Of a stretch of 64,000 nt of DNA, positions 33,959-42,032 are shown piece by piece (the first letter of the stretch is position 1; each line of letters begins with the position of its first letter). The stretch comes from Chitinophagales bacterium. GTDB lineage: Bacteria > Bacteroidota > Bacteroidia > Chitinophagales > Chitinophagaceae. The DNA is taken from contig JAFLBL010000008.1 in assembly GCA_017303855.1 (NCBI GenBank), positions 1 through 64,000 of the forward strand. Direction: 5' to 3'. The translations under genes were made by a program, and so were the position numbers. The notes beneath the pieces were generated by a model. The model was not told where the DNA came from. It ran no database searches and saw only the letters and a program-made list of their open reading frames with translations.

Positions 33959-35881
33959 ATGGACACACAAGAAATCGTCAAATGGAGCCTGATAATAGGC
34001 ATCCCTTTATTCCTGTTATTATTTTACAAATTCATTCTACGGGTTTTTTTCGGACTGGTTATAGTACCGGAAGACCGTATCGGACTTATCACCAAAAAAT
34101 TCGTGTTGTTTGGTCAGCAGGAGTTGCCGGAAGGCCGTATCATCGCCACCAAAGGTGAAGCCGGTTTCCAGGCACAGACGCTGCCGCCGGGTGTATATTT
34201 CTGGAAATGGATCTGGCAGTATTCCGTTACGTTCCAGCCTTTCGTGGTTATCCCCACCGGGAAAATCGGCCTGGTGCTGGCCAAGGATGGTGCTGAACTG
34301 GAGACCGGCCGTATCCTGGGTCGTAAAGTGGAGTGCGACTCATTTCAGGATGCGGAAGCGTTTCTGCACAACGGAGGACGTAAAGGCCGGCAGACGGCAA
34401 TCATTGCGCCGGGTTCTTACCGGATCAATACTTTTTTGTTTGATGTGGAACTGACCGATATGACTATGATACCCGATAACGCAGTAGGGGTGGTTACCAC
34501 GGCGGAAGGTAAGCCGTTGGAAGAAGGGCAGATTGCGGGTAAGATCATTGAAGGCCATAATAAGTTTCAGGATGCGGATCTGTTTCTGCAAAATGAGGGA
34601 CTGAAAGGATTACAGGAGCAGGTGATTCTAGCCGGTTCTTATTTCCTGAATCCCTGGTTTGCCCGGATAGAGATGGTAAAAATGACGGAGATCCCCATCG
34701 GTCATGTGGGCGTGGTGATTTCCTATGTAGGTATTGAAGGCGTGGATCTCAGCGGGGTGGAATTCAAGCATGGCAATATTGTAACAAAGGGATCAAAAGG
34801 CGTATGGGCGGAACCGTTAGGTCCCGGTAAGTACCCGATCAACCCTTATATTATGAAAGTGGAAATGGTGCCTACCACCAACCTGGTACTGAACTGGGCC
34901 AGTGCACGCAGTGAAAGTCACCAGCTGGATAAAAACCTTTCCACCATTACCGTACGGAGTAAAGACGGTTTCCCGTTCAACCTCGATGTATCGCAGATTA
35001 TTCATATCCCGACTACGGAAGCACCGAAAGTGATTGCCCGTTTCGGTAATATGAACAATCTCGTGAGCCAGGTACTGGAACCAACGATTGGTAACTATTT
35101 CCGTAACAGTGCGCAGGACAGTGATGTGATTGCCTTCCTGGGAACGCGTAAAGAAAGACAGCAAAGTGCTAAAGAACATATCGGCAAAGTGCTGGATCAG
35201 TATAACGTGTACGGCGTGGATACACTGATCGGTGATATTGTACCGCCCGAAAGCCTGATGAAAACGCTGACAGACCGTAAACTGGCTGAAGAACAGAAGA
35301 TCACGTACGAAACCGAGAAGAAAGCACAGGAAACCCGGCAAACACTGGAAAAAGAAACGGCTATTGCTGAAATACAGAAGGAGATAGTGAAAGCCGACCA
35401 GGGGGTACTGATCGCCGAACGTATTGCCGATGCTTCCGTAAAAAAAGCAACCGGTGATGCCAACAGTGTGCGCCTGCAGGCCAATGCCGAAGCAGATCGC
35501 CTGAAATTACTGGCCAGTGGTGAAGCGGAGAAAACAAGGCTGCTGGCCAGGGCGGATGCGGAGAAAATCGAATGGCTGGCAAAAGCGGAAGCGGAAAAAA
35601 TTTCACTGACCGGTAATGCCGAAGCAGAAAAAATCCTGGCTATCGGTAAATCCAATGCGGAGTCCTATAAGCTCTCTGTGGAAGCCATGGGCGGGGATAA
35701 TTTTACCCAGTTGAAAGTGATCGAATCCATAGCGGCTGAAAAAGTCAAGATCATGCCGGATGTACTGATTGGCGGCGGAGGTGATAGTGCCAATGGCGGA
35801 ATCAGTGGTTTGCTGGGGCTTCAGTTACTCGAGAAACTGGGAAAAAAAGTCAGCTCCGAGGATCCGAAAAAAACGGACTGA
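33959..35881 (+). CDS. SPFH/flotillin-like membrane protein
   Basis: This 640-aa protein has an N-terminal membrane helix (about 10-38, LIIGIPLFLLLFYKFILRVF split by Pro). Repeated SPFH-like beta segments follow (VPEDRIGLITKKF, VIPTGKIGLVLAKDG, MIPDNAVGVVTTAEG, EIPIGHVGVVISYVG), then a band-7 domain (KDGFPFNLDVSQIIH). A long Ala/Glu/Lys coiled coil (about 460-580) carries repeated AEAEK motifs. The Gly-rich C-terminus reads GGGGDSANGG. Flotillin-like proteins organise membrane microdomains. The gene is alone, without the NfeD partner often seen, and is followed by a strong terminator. Confidence 0.85.
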   Translation: MDTQEIVKWSLIIGIPLFLLLFYKFILRVFFGLVIVPEDRIGLITKKFVLFGQQELPEGRIIATKGEAGFQAQTLPPGVYFWKWIWQYSVTFQPFVVIPTGKIGLVLAKDGAELETGRILGRKVECDSFQDAEAFLHNGGRKGRQTAIIAPGSYRINTFLFDVELTDMTMIPDNAVGVVTTAEGKPLEEGQIAGKIIEGHNKFQDADLFLQNEGLKGLQEQVILAGSYFLNPWFARIEMVKMTEIPIGHVGVVISYVGIEGVDLSGVEFKHGNIVTKGSKGVWAEPLGPGKYPINPYIMKVEMVPTTNLVLNWASARSESHQLDKNLSTITVRSKDGFPFNLDVSQIIHIPTTEAPKVIARFGNMNNLVSQVLEPTIGNYFRNSAQDSDVIAFLGTRKERQQSAKEHIGKVLDQYNVYGVDTLIGDIVPPESLMKTLTDRKLAEEQKITYETEKKAQETRQTLEKETAIAEIQKEIVKADQGVLIAERIADASVKKATGDANSVRLQANAEADRLKLLASGEAEKTRLLARADAEKIEWLAKAEAEKISLTGNAEAEKILAIGKSNAESYKLSVEAMGGDNFTQLKVIESIAAEKVKIMPDVLIGGGGDSANGGISGLLGLQLLEKLGKKVSSEDPKKTD

Positions 35882-35908
35882 TCCCGTTTAAAAATAATAT
35901 GAACAGGG

Positions 35909-35969
35909 AGGCTGCCCGATACCTGTACTCTTTTCGAAAAGGTACAGGCATTGCGGCAGCCTTTTTTTG
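35909..35969 (+). terminator. Intrinsic terminator after the SPFH gene
   Basis: An outer stem AGGCTGCC / GGCAGCCT encloses an inner stem around CCTGTAC / GTACAGG, followed by seven T. Confidence 0.9.
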
Positions 35970-36022
35970 CCGGGATTCATTATATTTAGCCGGTCATACG
36001 TATCAATAACCAAATCTTTTTT

Positions 36023-36499
36023 ATGAAACCTATCTTAGTTGTTTTGCTCGCGCTGGTCTTGTTTTCCTGCAATTCCAAGAAAGCGGCCTTTAATTTCAGT
36101 GAGGCAATAGTAGCCAAAGAAAAAAGCCTGACCGCTGATATAACCATGACGGAAGAAAAAGTGAAGCAGTTCTTTGGCGAAGATAAAATGGACAGCATGG
36201 CTGCCGTTTCTGAACGGATGGTGAATAAAGTACAAAGTAAGATTGATGAAATTCAGGAAATGAAAACGCCGGATGCCAAAGGGGCGGCCGGATTTAAAGA
36301 AGCAGCGCTGAAATATTTTAAATTTATCCGCAGTGTGTATGTCAGCTATAAAGATGTGGCACAAGCCAAAACGGATGAAGCCCGTCAGCAACTGGTGGAA
36401 GCCATGCAGGAGAACCTGAAGAGAAAAGATGCGGTTATAGAAGAAATGCAGAAGGAGCAACGGGGTTTTGCAAAGGATAATGGGTTTAAAGTGCAGTGA
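36023..36499 (+). CDS. Small lipoprotein, function unknown
   Basis: This 158-aa protein has a lipoprotein signal, MKPILVVLLALVLFSC, with the lipidated Cys at residue 16. The rest is highly charged and helical (EKVKQFFGEDKMDS, QSKIDEIQEMKT, MQENLKRKDAVIEEMQKEQ), suggesting a periplasmic coiled-coil or helical bundle. I recognise no domain. The stop TGA lies inside the first unit of a 23-bp repeat, downstream of which the PIG-L operon begins. Confidence 0.75.
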   Translation: MKPILVVLLALVLFSCNSKKAAFNFSEAIVAKEKSLTADITMTEEKVKQFFGEDKMDSMAAVSERMVNKVQSKIDEIQEMKTPDAKGAAGFKEAALKYFKFIRSVYVSYKDVAQAKTDEARQQLVEAMQENLKRKDAVIEEMQKEQRGFAKDNGFKVQ

Positions 36500-36579
36500 T
36501 AACATTTTTGCTGTTGGTGAAAACACATTTTTGCTGTTGCTGATAACACATTTTTGCTGTTGGTGATAACACCAACAGC
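36496..36579. repeat. 23-bp tandem array ending in the GTTGGTG-ATAA-CACCAAC palindrome
   Basis: Units begin GTGATAAC (36496), GTGAAAAC (36517), CTGATAAC (36540) and GTGATAAC (36563), the last three exactly 23 bp apart. The final one folds as GCTGTTGGTG-ATAA-CACCAACAGC at 36556-36579. The first unit contains the stop codon of the lipoprotein gene. The core palindrome is the same as at 26894-26911 with different flanks. The PIG-L ATG follows eight bases later. Confidence 0.88.
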
Positions 36580-36586
36580 TTTCAAT

Positions 36587-39073
36587 ATGAAAAAAGTAAT
36601 ACTGATATTGATTGCGCTGGGGCAACTGGCGGCAGGGAGGGCGCAGGCTCCTCAAAACTGGACATCGGCTGGTATGTACCAGGCGCTGCGTAAATTACAG
36701 GTACTGGGATCTGTACTATATGTGGCCGCCCATCCGGATGATGAGAATACCCGGTTGATAGCCTGGTTGTCGAAAGAGAAACTCTACCGCACCGGGTATC
36801 TGTCCCTGACAAGAGGCGATGGCGGACAAAACCTGATCGGGGATGAACAGGGGATTGAGCTGGGACTGATCCGGACACAGGAATTGTTGGCGGCCCGTCG
36901 TACAGACGGAGGCGAACAATTTTTTTCAAGAGCTTTTGATTTCGGTTACTCAAAAAATCCGGAAGAAACTTTTGCCAAATGGGGTAAGGAAAAGATACTG
37001 GCCGATGTGGTTTGGGTGATCCGCAAATTTCAACCGGATATAATCATTACCCGTTTTCCCACAACCGGGGAAGGCGGACACGGTCATCATACCGCGTCGG
37101 CCATACTGGCAAATGAAGCATTTGCGGCCGCGGCTGATCCCTCCCGTTTTCCGGAACAACTGAAGTATGTGCGCCCCTGGCAGACACGTCGGGTACTCTG
37201 GAATACCTTCAATTTCGGGGGTAATAATACCACCCGTGAGGATCAGTTTAAAGTGGATGTAGGTGGATATAATCCGTTGCTTGGTAAAAGTTACGGGGAG
37301 ATTGCAGCCGAAAGCAGGAGCCAGCATAAGAGCCAGGGTTTCGGCGTACCGGCCAGTCGTGGTGAATCATGGGAATACTTTCGTTCTACCCAGGGTGACC
37401 AGCCTGTAAACGAATTGCTCGATGGTATTGAACAAAGCTGGAGCAGGGTTAAGGGGGGAGAAGCCATTGCTGCAAAACTGGATTCATTGATCACCCGTTT
37501 TGATCTCTTCCACCCGGAAAAATCGGTACAGGGGTTGGTACAACTTTATCAGCTGATGCAACGGTTGCCGGAGCATACCTGGAAAACGCAGAAACTGAAG
37601 GAAGTCCATCAGCTGATTGCACAATGCAGTGGTTTGTTTCTGGATGCCACAACAACAGAACAATTTGCCGTTCTGACTGATTCTGTACGGGTAAATATCG
37701 CGTTGAATAACCGGTTAGGTACAGATGCAATCCTTGAAAGTATTTCAGTGGACCGGTTTGATACCCTGATGAATAAAAGACTGGAAAAAAACAGGAACCT
37801 GTTATTCTCAAAAAATTTGTTCGTGCCGTCGGATAAATCCATTTCACAACCATACTGGCTGGTGAATAAAATGGAGGAAGGGTCTTTCAATGTCGCGGAA
37901 CAGGGAAAGATCGGCCAGCCGGATGCGGATGCATCTTATGAAGCGGTAATGCAGGTAAAAATTTATGGTGAATCATTCCGGTTTACCATACCGGTTCTTT
38001 ATAAGTTTACAGATCCGGTGAAAGGTGAATTGTATCAGCCATTGGTGTTGATTCCTCCGGTTACTGTTACACCTGCTGAAGACCTGAAGCTGGTAACCAA
38101 TGACCGGGCTTTGTTGAAAAGCACCCTGATGGCAAAAGGAATGAAGAAAGGCTTCAGTGGCATTCTGAAGGGAGCGGGTGAAGAAGCGGGCTTGATCAGG
38201 GATGTAAAACTGAATAATGATCAAATACAGGTGGCTGCAAAAGACCAGGTGATGGAAATGGAGTATGAAGCGCTGGCGGATAAAAAAAGCGGGGTATTGC
38301 AGTTTTCCATTCAATCCGGAAAGGATATACTGGCGGCACAGGATAAGCATGAAATCCGGTATGACCATATACCCTGGATTAATTATTTCCATAAAGCGGA
38401 AGTAAAAATCAGGTTTGCCGACCTGAAGATTTATAATAAAAAGATCGGTTATATTACCGGTGCCGGAGATAAAGTACCGGAAGCGCTGGAGCAGATGGGG
38501 TATGAAGTTTTCATTTTGGGCGATAAGGAGCTGGCTAAAAACAATCTTGCACAGTTTGATGCCATACTCACGGGTGTGCGTGCCTATAATACACATGCCT
38601 GGCTGAACAAGCATTTTGATAAACTGATGAAGTATGTGAATGAAGGCGGGAACCTGATTGTGCAGTACAATACCAGTAACCAGATCGGGCCGGTAAGAGC
38701 AAAGATCGGGCCCTATCCCTTTAACATAACCCGTAACCGGGTAACCGATGAGCAGGCAAAAGTGACGCTGCTGAAACCGGAACATCCTGTATTTAATTTT
38801 CCGAATAAAATCAATGAGGAAGATTTTTCCGGCTGGATCCAGGAGCGTAGTATTTACCATGCGTTGGATACCTCAGGTAAATTTGAAAAGCTGATCAGTA
38901 TGGCTGATCCCGGGGAAAAATCCGATGATGGAAGTCTGCTGACAGCAAAATACGGGAAAGGCTGGTTTACCTATACGGGCCTGGTTTTTTTCCGTGAACT
39001 GCCCGCCGGGGTACCAGGTGCCTACCGGCTGCTGGCCAATATCATTGCATTAAATAAGAAAAAAGGATTCTGA
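36587..39073 (+). CDS. PIG-L family deacetylase, secreted, with C-terminal extension
   Basis: This 828-aa protein starts at ATG 36587 (MKKVILILIALGQLAAGRAQ, signal peptide); an upstream ATG would read through the repeat. The LmbE/PIG-L deacetylase domain has the zinc motif AAHPDDEN (about 43-50), LTRGDGGQNLIGDE, and GEGGHGHHTASA (about 163-174). A middle beta-rich region is followed by a GATase1-like fold (DAILTGVRAYNTHAWL, GGNLIVQYNTS). It probably removes acetyl groups from amino sugars or glycan in the periplasm. It heads a tight operon: stop/start overlap TGATG with the next small gene, then another small gene and a Na+ symporter. Confidence 0.88.
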   Translation: MKKVILILIALGQLAAGRAQAPQNWTSAGMYQALRKLQVLGSVLYVAAHPDDENTRLIAWLSKEKLYRTGYLSLTRGDGGQNLIGDEQGIELGLIRTQELLAARRTDGGEQFFSRAFDFGYSKNPEETFAKWGKEKILADVVWVIRKFQPDIIITRFPTTGEGGHGHHTASAILANEAFAAAADPSRFPEQLKYVRPWQTRRVLWNTFNFGGNNTTREDQFKVDVGGYNPLLGKSYGEIAAESRSQHKSQGFGVPASRGESWEYFRSTQGDQPVNELLDGIEQSWSRVKGGEAIAAKLDSLITRFDLFHPEKSVQGLVQLYQLMQRLPEHTWKTQKLKEVHQLIAQCSGLFLDATTTEQFAVLTDSVRVNIALNNRLGTDAILESISVDRFDTLMNKRLEKNRNLLFSKNLFVPSDKSISQPYWLVNKMEEGSFNVAEQGKIGQPDADASYEAVMQVKIYGESFRFTIPVLYKFTDPVKGELYQPLVLIPPVTVTPAEDLKLVTNDRALLKSTLMAKGMKKGFSGILKGAGEEAGLIRDVKLNNDQIQVAAKDQVMEMEYEALADKKSGVLQFSIQSGKDILAAQDKHEIRYDHIPWINYFHKAEVKIRFADLKIYNKKIGYITGAGDKVPEALEQMGYEVFILGDKELAKNNLAQFDAILTGVRAYNTHAWLNKHFDKLMKYVNEGGNLIVQYNTSNQIGPVRAKIGPYPFNITRNRVTDEQAKVTLLKPEHPVFNFPNKINEEDFSGWIQERSIYHALDTSGKFEKLISMADPGEKSDDGSLLTAKYGKGWFTYTGLVFFRELPAGVPGAYRLLANIIALNKKKGF

Positions 39074-39249
39074 TGGCAGAGACAAGAAAGCCGGATGTGA
39101 AACGCGGGGAAATGGCTTTTATATTTGCTATTGTACTCGGACTGGCACTGGGGATCATGATCAAGAAGATCAGAGTGGGTATCCTGATTGGCCTGGTGCT
39201 CGGTATTATGGTAGTACTGACCGGCTGGCTGCGCTCCAGGAGAAATTAA
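39073..39249 (+). CDS. Small membrane protein (58 aa) in PIG-L/symporter operon
   Basis: The ATG at 39073 overlaps the PIG-L stop (TGATG). The frame encodes 58 aa: a charged N-terminus (MAETRKPDVKRGE), one hydrophobic segment MAFIFAIVLGLALGIMI, a basic KKIRVG turn, a second segment ILIGLVLGIMVVLTGWL, and the tail RSRRN. Two membrane helices with Lys/Arg in the loop suggest both ends face the cytoplasm. Translational coupling on both sides supports a real gene. No family is recognised. It could be a subunit or assembly factor of the symporter or of the deacetylase. Confidence 0.75.
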   Translation: MAETRKPDVKRGEMAFIFAIVLGLALGIMIKKIRVGILIGLVLGIMVVLTGWLRSRRN

Positions 39250-39250
39250 T

Positions 39251-39376
39251 ATGCGGGAAAAAGAGAACGATAAAATTCCTATGTTCAGCAGCTGGACAGG
39301 CTGGTACCTGTTTGTTGGAGCTGTGCTGCTGCTCCTGATCCTGTTATTCTTTCTGATCACCAAACGATTTGCATGA
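39251..39376 (+). CDS. Small single-span membrane protein (41 aa)
   Basis: The ATG at 39251 follows the previous stop by one base, and the TGA at 39374-39376 overlaps the symporter ATG (ATGA). The frame reads MREKENDKIPMFSSWTGWYL, then a single hydrophobic helix FVGAVLLLLILLFFLI, and ends TKRFA. The position, with coupling at both ends, supports expression. The length and single helix resemble small regulatory subunits of secondary transporters, which is only an inference. Confidence 0.7.
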   Translation: MREKENDKIPMFSSWTGWYLFVGAVLLLLILLFFLITKRFA

Positions 39377-41091
39377 GCCAGTTAGACTGGATAGTCCTGA
39401 TTGTAACCCTGCTGGCCATTATTACCTATGGCTTGTATAAAAGCCGTACTACGCATACACTTGACGGTTATTTTCTGAGCAACCGGAGTCTCCCCTGGGG
39501 CATGGTATTGCTGAGTATTATGGGAACCCAGGCCAGCGCCATAACTTTTTTATCCGCACCGGGACAGGCGTATACCGACGGGATGCGTTTTGTTCAGTAT
39601 TATTTCGGGATACCGCTGGCCATGATTGTGATCAGTATTTTCTTTGTGCCCATCTTCAGCAAGCTGAAAGTATATACGGCGTATGAATACCTGGAGCAAC
39701 GCTTTGATGGTAAAACCCGTACACTGACATCCCTGTTGTTTTTTCTGCAGCGCGGACTCTCTACCGGTATCAGTGTCTTTGCACCTTCCATTATTCTTTC
39801 CTCTTTATTGGGCTGGGATATTATATGGACCAATTTGTTTATGGGTGGCCTGCTGATTATTTATACAATTACCGGGGGAGCCAAAGCCGTGGCGTATACA
39901 CAGCAGCTGCAGCTTATTATTGTATTCACAGGTATGTTCCTGGCGGCCTATATGGTGGTGCGCATGCTTCCTGCCAATGTGGGATTTATAGAGGCGCTGG
40001 AAGTAGGAGGGAAGCTCGGAAAACTGAATGTGATCACGACAGGTATTACGGAGAAGGGATTCAACTGGAGTGATCAGTATAATTTATTCAGCGGGATCAT
40101 TGGCGGGTTTTTCCTGGCCCTGTCTTATTTCGGAACCGATCAGAGCCAGGTGGGCCGCTACCTGACTGCCCGTTCGCTGACCGAGAGCCGGATGGGACTG
40201 CTGATGAACGGTATTGTAAAAGTGCCGATGCAGTTCCTGATATTACTCGTCGGGGTCCTGGTATTTACTTTTTATCAGTTTAATAAAGCTCCTGTCTTTT
40301 TTAATGATGTACAGCTGAAGAAACTGGAGAAATCAGTTTATGCGGATTCGCTGCGCCAGGTGCAGCATCAATATGATTCAATCGGACTGATCAAGCAGCA
40401 ACTGGTAACTGATTATACGCTTGCACGTGAGTCCGGAACTGAAGGAGACGCAGAACTGGCAGTGGCCTCCTTACTGGAAAGGCAAAAGGCGTCTGATAGT
40501 TTGCGTAAAAAAGTTGTGTTCTGGCTGAATAAAAAAGTGCCCGGAGGAGACGGGAATGATACCAATTATATTTTCCTGCGTTTTGTGGTGGATCATTTGC
40601 CCGTTGGGTTGGTCGGGTTGCTGATTGCCATTATTTTCCTGGCATCCTGGGGCAGTATTGCCGCCGCGATAAACTCACTGGCTTCCTGCTCGATGGTGGA
40701 TTTTCACCGGCGGTTTTCAAAAAAAGAGCACAGTGCTGAAGATGAATACCGGCTTTCAAAATGGTATACGCTGGGCTGGGGGATCTTCTGTATTGTGGTA
40801 GCCATGTTTACATATAATATCGGCAACAGCCTGATAGAAGCCGTGAATATACTGGGCTCCCTGTTTTACGGGGTAATCCTCGGGGTTTTCCTGGTTGCTT
40901 TCTTTATGAAGCAAATCACCGACAGCACAGTGGTATTCTGGTCCGCTTTACTCGCGCAATTGCTCGTCCTGCTGGTTTTTATTTTCACCAAACTGGGTTT
41001 TTTCCAGATGGGCTTTCTCTGGTTAAACCCGATCGGCGCCTTTGGGGTTGTTGGAATAACATGGACAATGAACAAAATAAAAAGTCGTTAG
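39373..41091 (+). CDS. Sodium:solute symporter (SSS family)
   Basis: This 572-aa inner-membrane protein has about 13 hydrophobic segments in the SSS pattern: LDWIVLIVTLLAIITYGL, the early DGYFLSNRSLPWGMVLLSIM and TYEYLEQRFDGKTR (read AYEYLEQRF). Later FFLALSYFGTDQSQVGRYL forms the conserved core with the Na+-site Ser/Gly residues. An unusual polar insertion of about 80 residues (around 310-395, rich in Q, K, D) separates two helices. The substrate is unknown; the operon with a PIG-L deacetylase suggests a released sugar or sugar acid. The stop codon lies within a heptamer array. Confidence 0.9.
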   Translation: MSQLDWIVLIVTLLAIITYGLYKSRTTHTLDGYFLSNRSLPWGMVLLSIMGTQASAITFLSAPGQAYTDGMRFVQYYFGIPLAMIVISIFFVPIFSKLKVYTAYEYLEQRFDGKTRTLTSLLFFLQRGLSTGISVFAPSIILSSLLGWDIIWTNLFMGGLLIIYTITGGAKAVAYTQQLQLIIVFTGMFLAAYMVVRMLPANVGFIEALEVGGKLGKLNVITTGITEKGFNWSDQYNLFSGIIGGFFLALSYFGTDQSQVGRYLTARSLTESRMGLLMNGIVKVPMQFLILLVGVLVFTFYQFNKAPVFFNDVQLKKLEKSVYADSLRQVQHQYDSIGLIKQQLVTDYTLARESGTEGDAELAVASLLERQKASDSLRKKVVFWLNKKVPGGDGNDTNYIFLRFVVDHLPVGLVGLLIAIIFLASWGSIAAAINSLASCSMVDFHRRFSKKEHSAEDEYRLSKWYTLGWGIFCIVVAMFTYNIGNSLIEAVNILGSLFYGVILGVFLVAFFMKQITDSTVVFWSALLAQLLVLLVFIFTKLGFFQMGFLWLNPIGAFGVVGITWTMNKIKSR

Positions 41092-41131
41092 CCGTTACTA
41101 TTGACTAACGACTAACGACATTCAACTATCG
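41083..41131. repeat. Heptamer array, AGTCGTT/ACTAACG family (7 units) with inverted halves
   Basis: AGTCGTT, AGCCGTT, ACTATTG, ACTAACG, ACTAACG, ACATTCA and ACTATCG run in unbroken 7-bp phase. The two halves are inverted (AGTCGTTAG / CTAACGACT), allowing a hairpin. The symporter TAG (41089-41091) is inside the array. Confidence 0.82.
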
Positions 41132-41137
41132 ACTGTA

Positions 41138-41971
41138 TTATTTATTCAGTTCAGCCAGCAGCTTTTCATTCAGGGTTACATAGTCACCGTTTTTAGCAGC
41201 GGCGGCCAGTTCCTTTGATTTTTCCGCAGCGGCTTTTGCTTCAGCTTTCTTACCCAGTTTAGCCAGGCAATTAGCCCGCTGGTGATGAATCCAGAAAGCA
41301 GAAGGATTTAATTCAACGGCTTTATCAAACCAGGTCAGTGCCTGATTCAGGTCTTTCCCGTTGTCCATATAATACATGGCGGCATTGAAATATGGACGGG
41401 TGTCTTTATTCATCAGCTGATCAATCTGGGCCATTACTTTTGCTTCCACATCGGTACTGATGGGCAGTGACACGGCCGTGTTCTCCCACATAATATGCAG
41501 TTCACAGCTGGTTGGTTTCAGGTTGGCAAACTGCATTGTAAAACTTTCCATTTTAGTGTCCGTTTTCATCGTGTTTACCACTACCCGCACTACATCACTT
41601 TCCTGTTTGTAAGCGGCCGGACTGGTTACATCCAGTTGTTTGCTGATGATCAATGTCCAGCTTGTTTTGTCAGGAATACTGAGCAGTCCATATTTACCTG
41701 CTGGAATTTTTTTACCACCAATGGTTACTTCATCACTGAAGGTAAGTGTGGTGGCGCTATTGGCACCGGTACGCCATACATTTCCGAACGGAACGAGATC
41801 GCCGAATACTTTTCTTCCCTTCATGGCAGGACGGGAATAGGACAATTCAACAGTACCAAGACCAAAATCCTGTTTGATGGTTTGAGTGGGGCTGGGGGCA
41901 GGTGTTTTGAGCTGGGCTTCAGCCACGAACAGGCATAAAGCGGCCAGAGAGGTTAAAAATACTTTTTTCAT
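41138..41971 (-). CDS. DUF2911 domain-containing protein with TPR-like C-terminus
   Basis: This 277-aa protein starts at ATG 41971 (MKKVFLTSLAALCLFVAEAQ, signal peptide). The DUF2911 region covers about residues 25-165: QDFGLGTVELSYSRPAMKGR, VPFGNVWRTGANSATTL, IPAGKYGLLSIP and ELHIMWENTAVSLP. After about 175 a TPR-like helical part follows (YFNAAMYYMDNGKDL, ALTWFDKAVELNP, ANCLAKLGKKAEAKAA). It is periplasmic or outer-membrane facing; the function is unknown. It converges with the symporter gene. Confidence 0.82.
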   Translation of the reverse strand: MKKVFLTSLAALCLFVAEAQLKTPAPSPTQTIKQDFGLGTVELSYSRPAMKGRKVFGDLVPFGNVWRTGANSATTLTFSDEVTIGGKKIPAGKYGLLSIPDKTSWTLIISKQLDVTSPAAYKQESDVVRVVVNTMKTDTKMESFTMQFANLKPTSCELHIMWENTAVSLPISTDVEAKVMAQIDQLMNKDTRPYFNAAMYYMDNGKDLNQALTWFDKAVELNPSAFWIHHQRANCLAKLGKKAEAKAAAEKSKELAAAAKNGDYVTLNEKLLAELNK

Positions 41972-42032
41972 AATATGCAAATTTTGAAAAGCGAAGGTAA
42001 GGGAATAAATTCCACAGCGGATTTGCTGTGGA

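Noticed and set aside
36554..36586. Upstream ATG for the PIG-L protein
   Set aside because: It lies in the palindromic repeat and would bury the signal peptide that starts at 36587.
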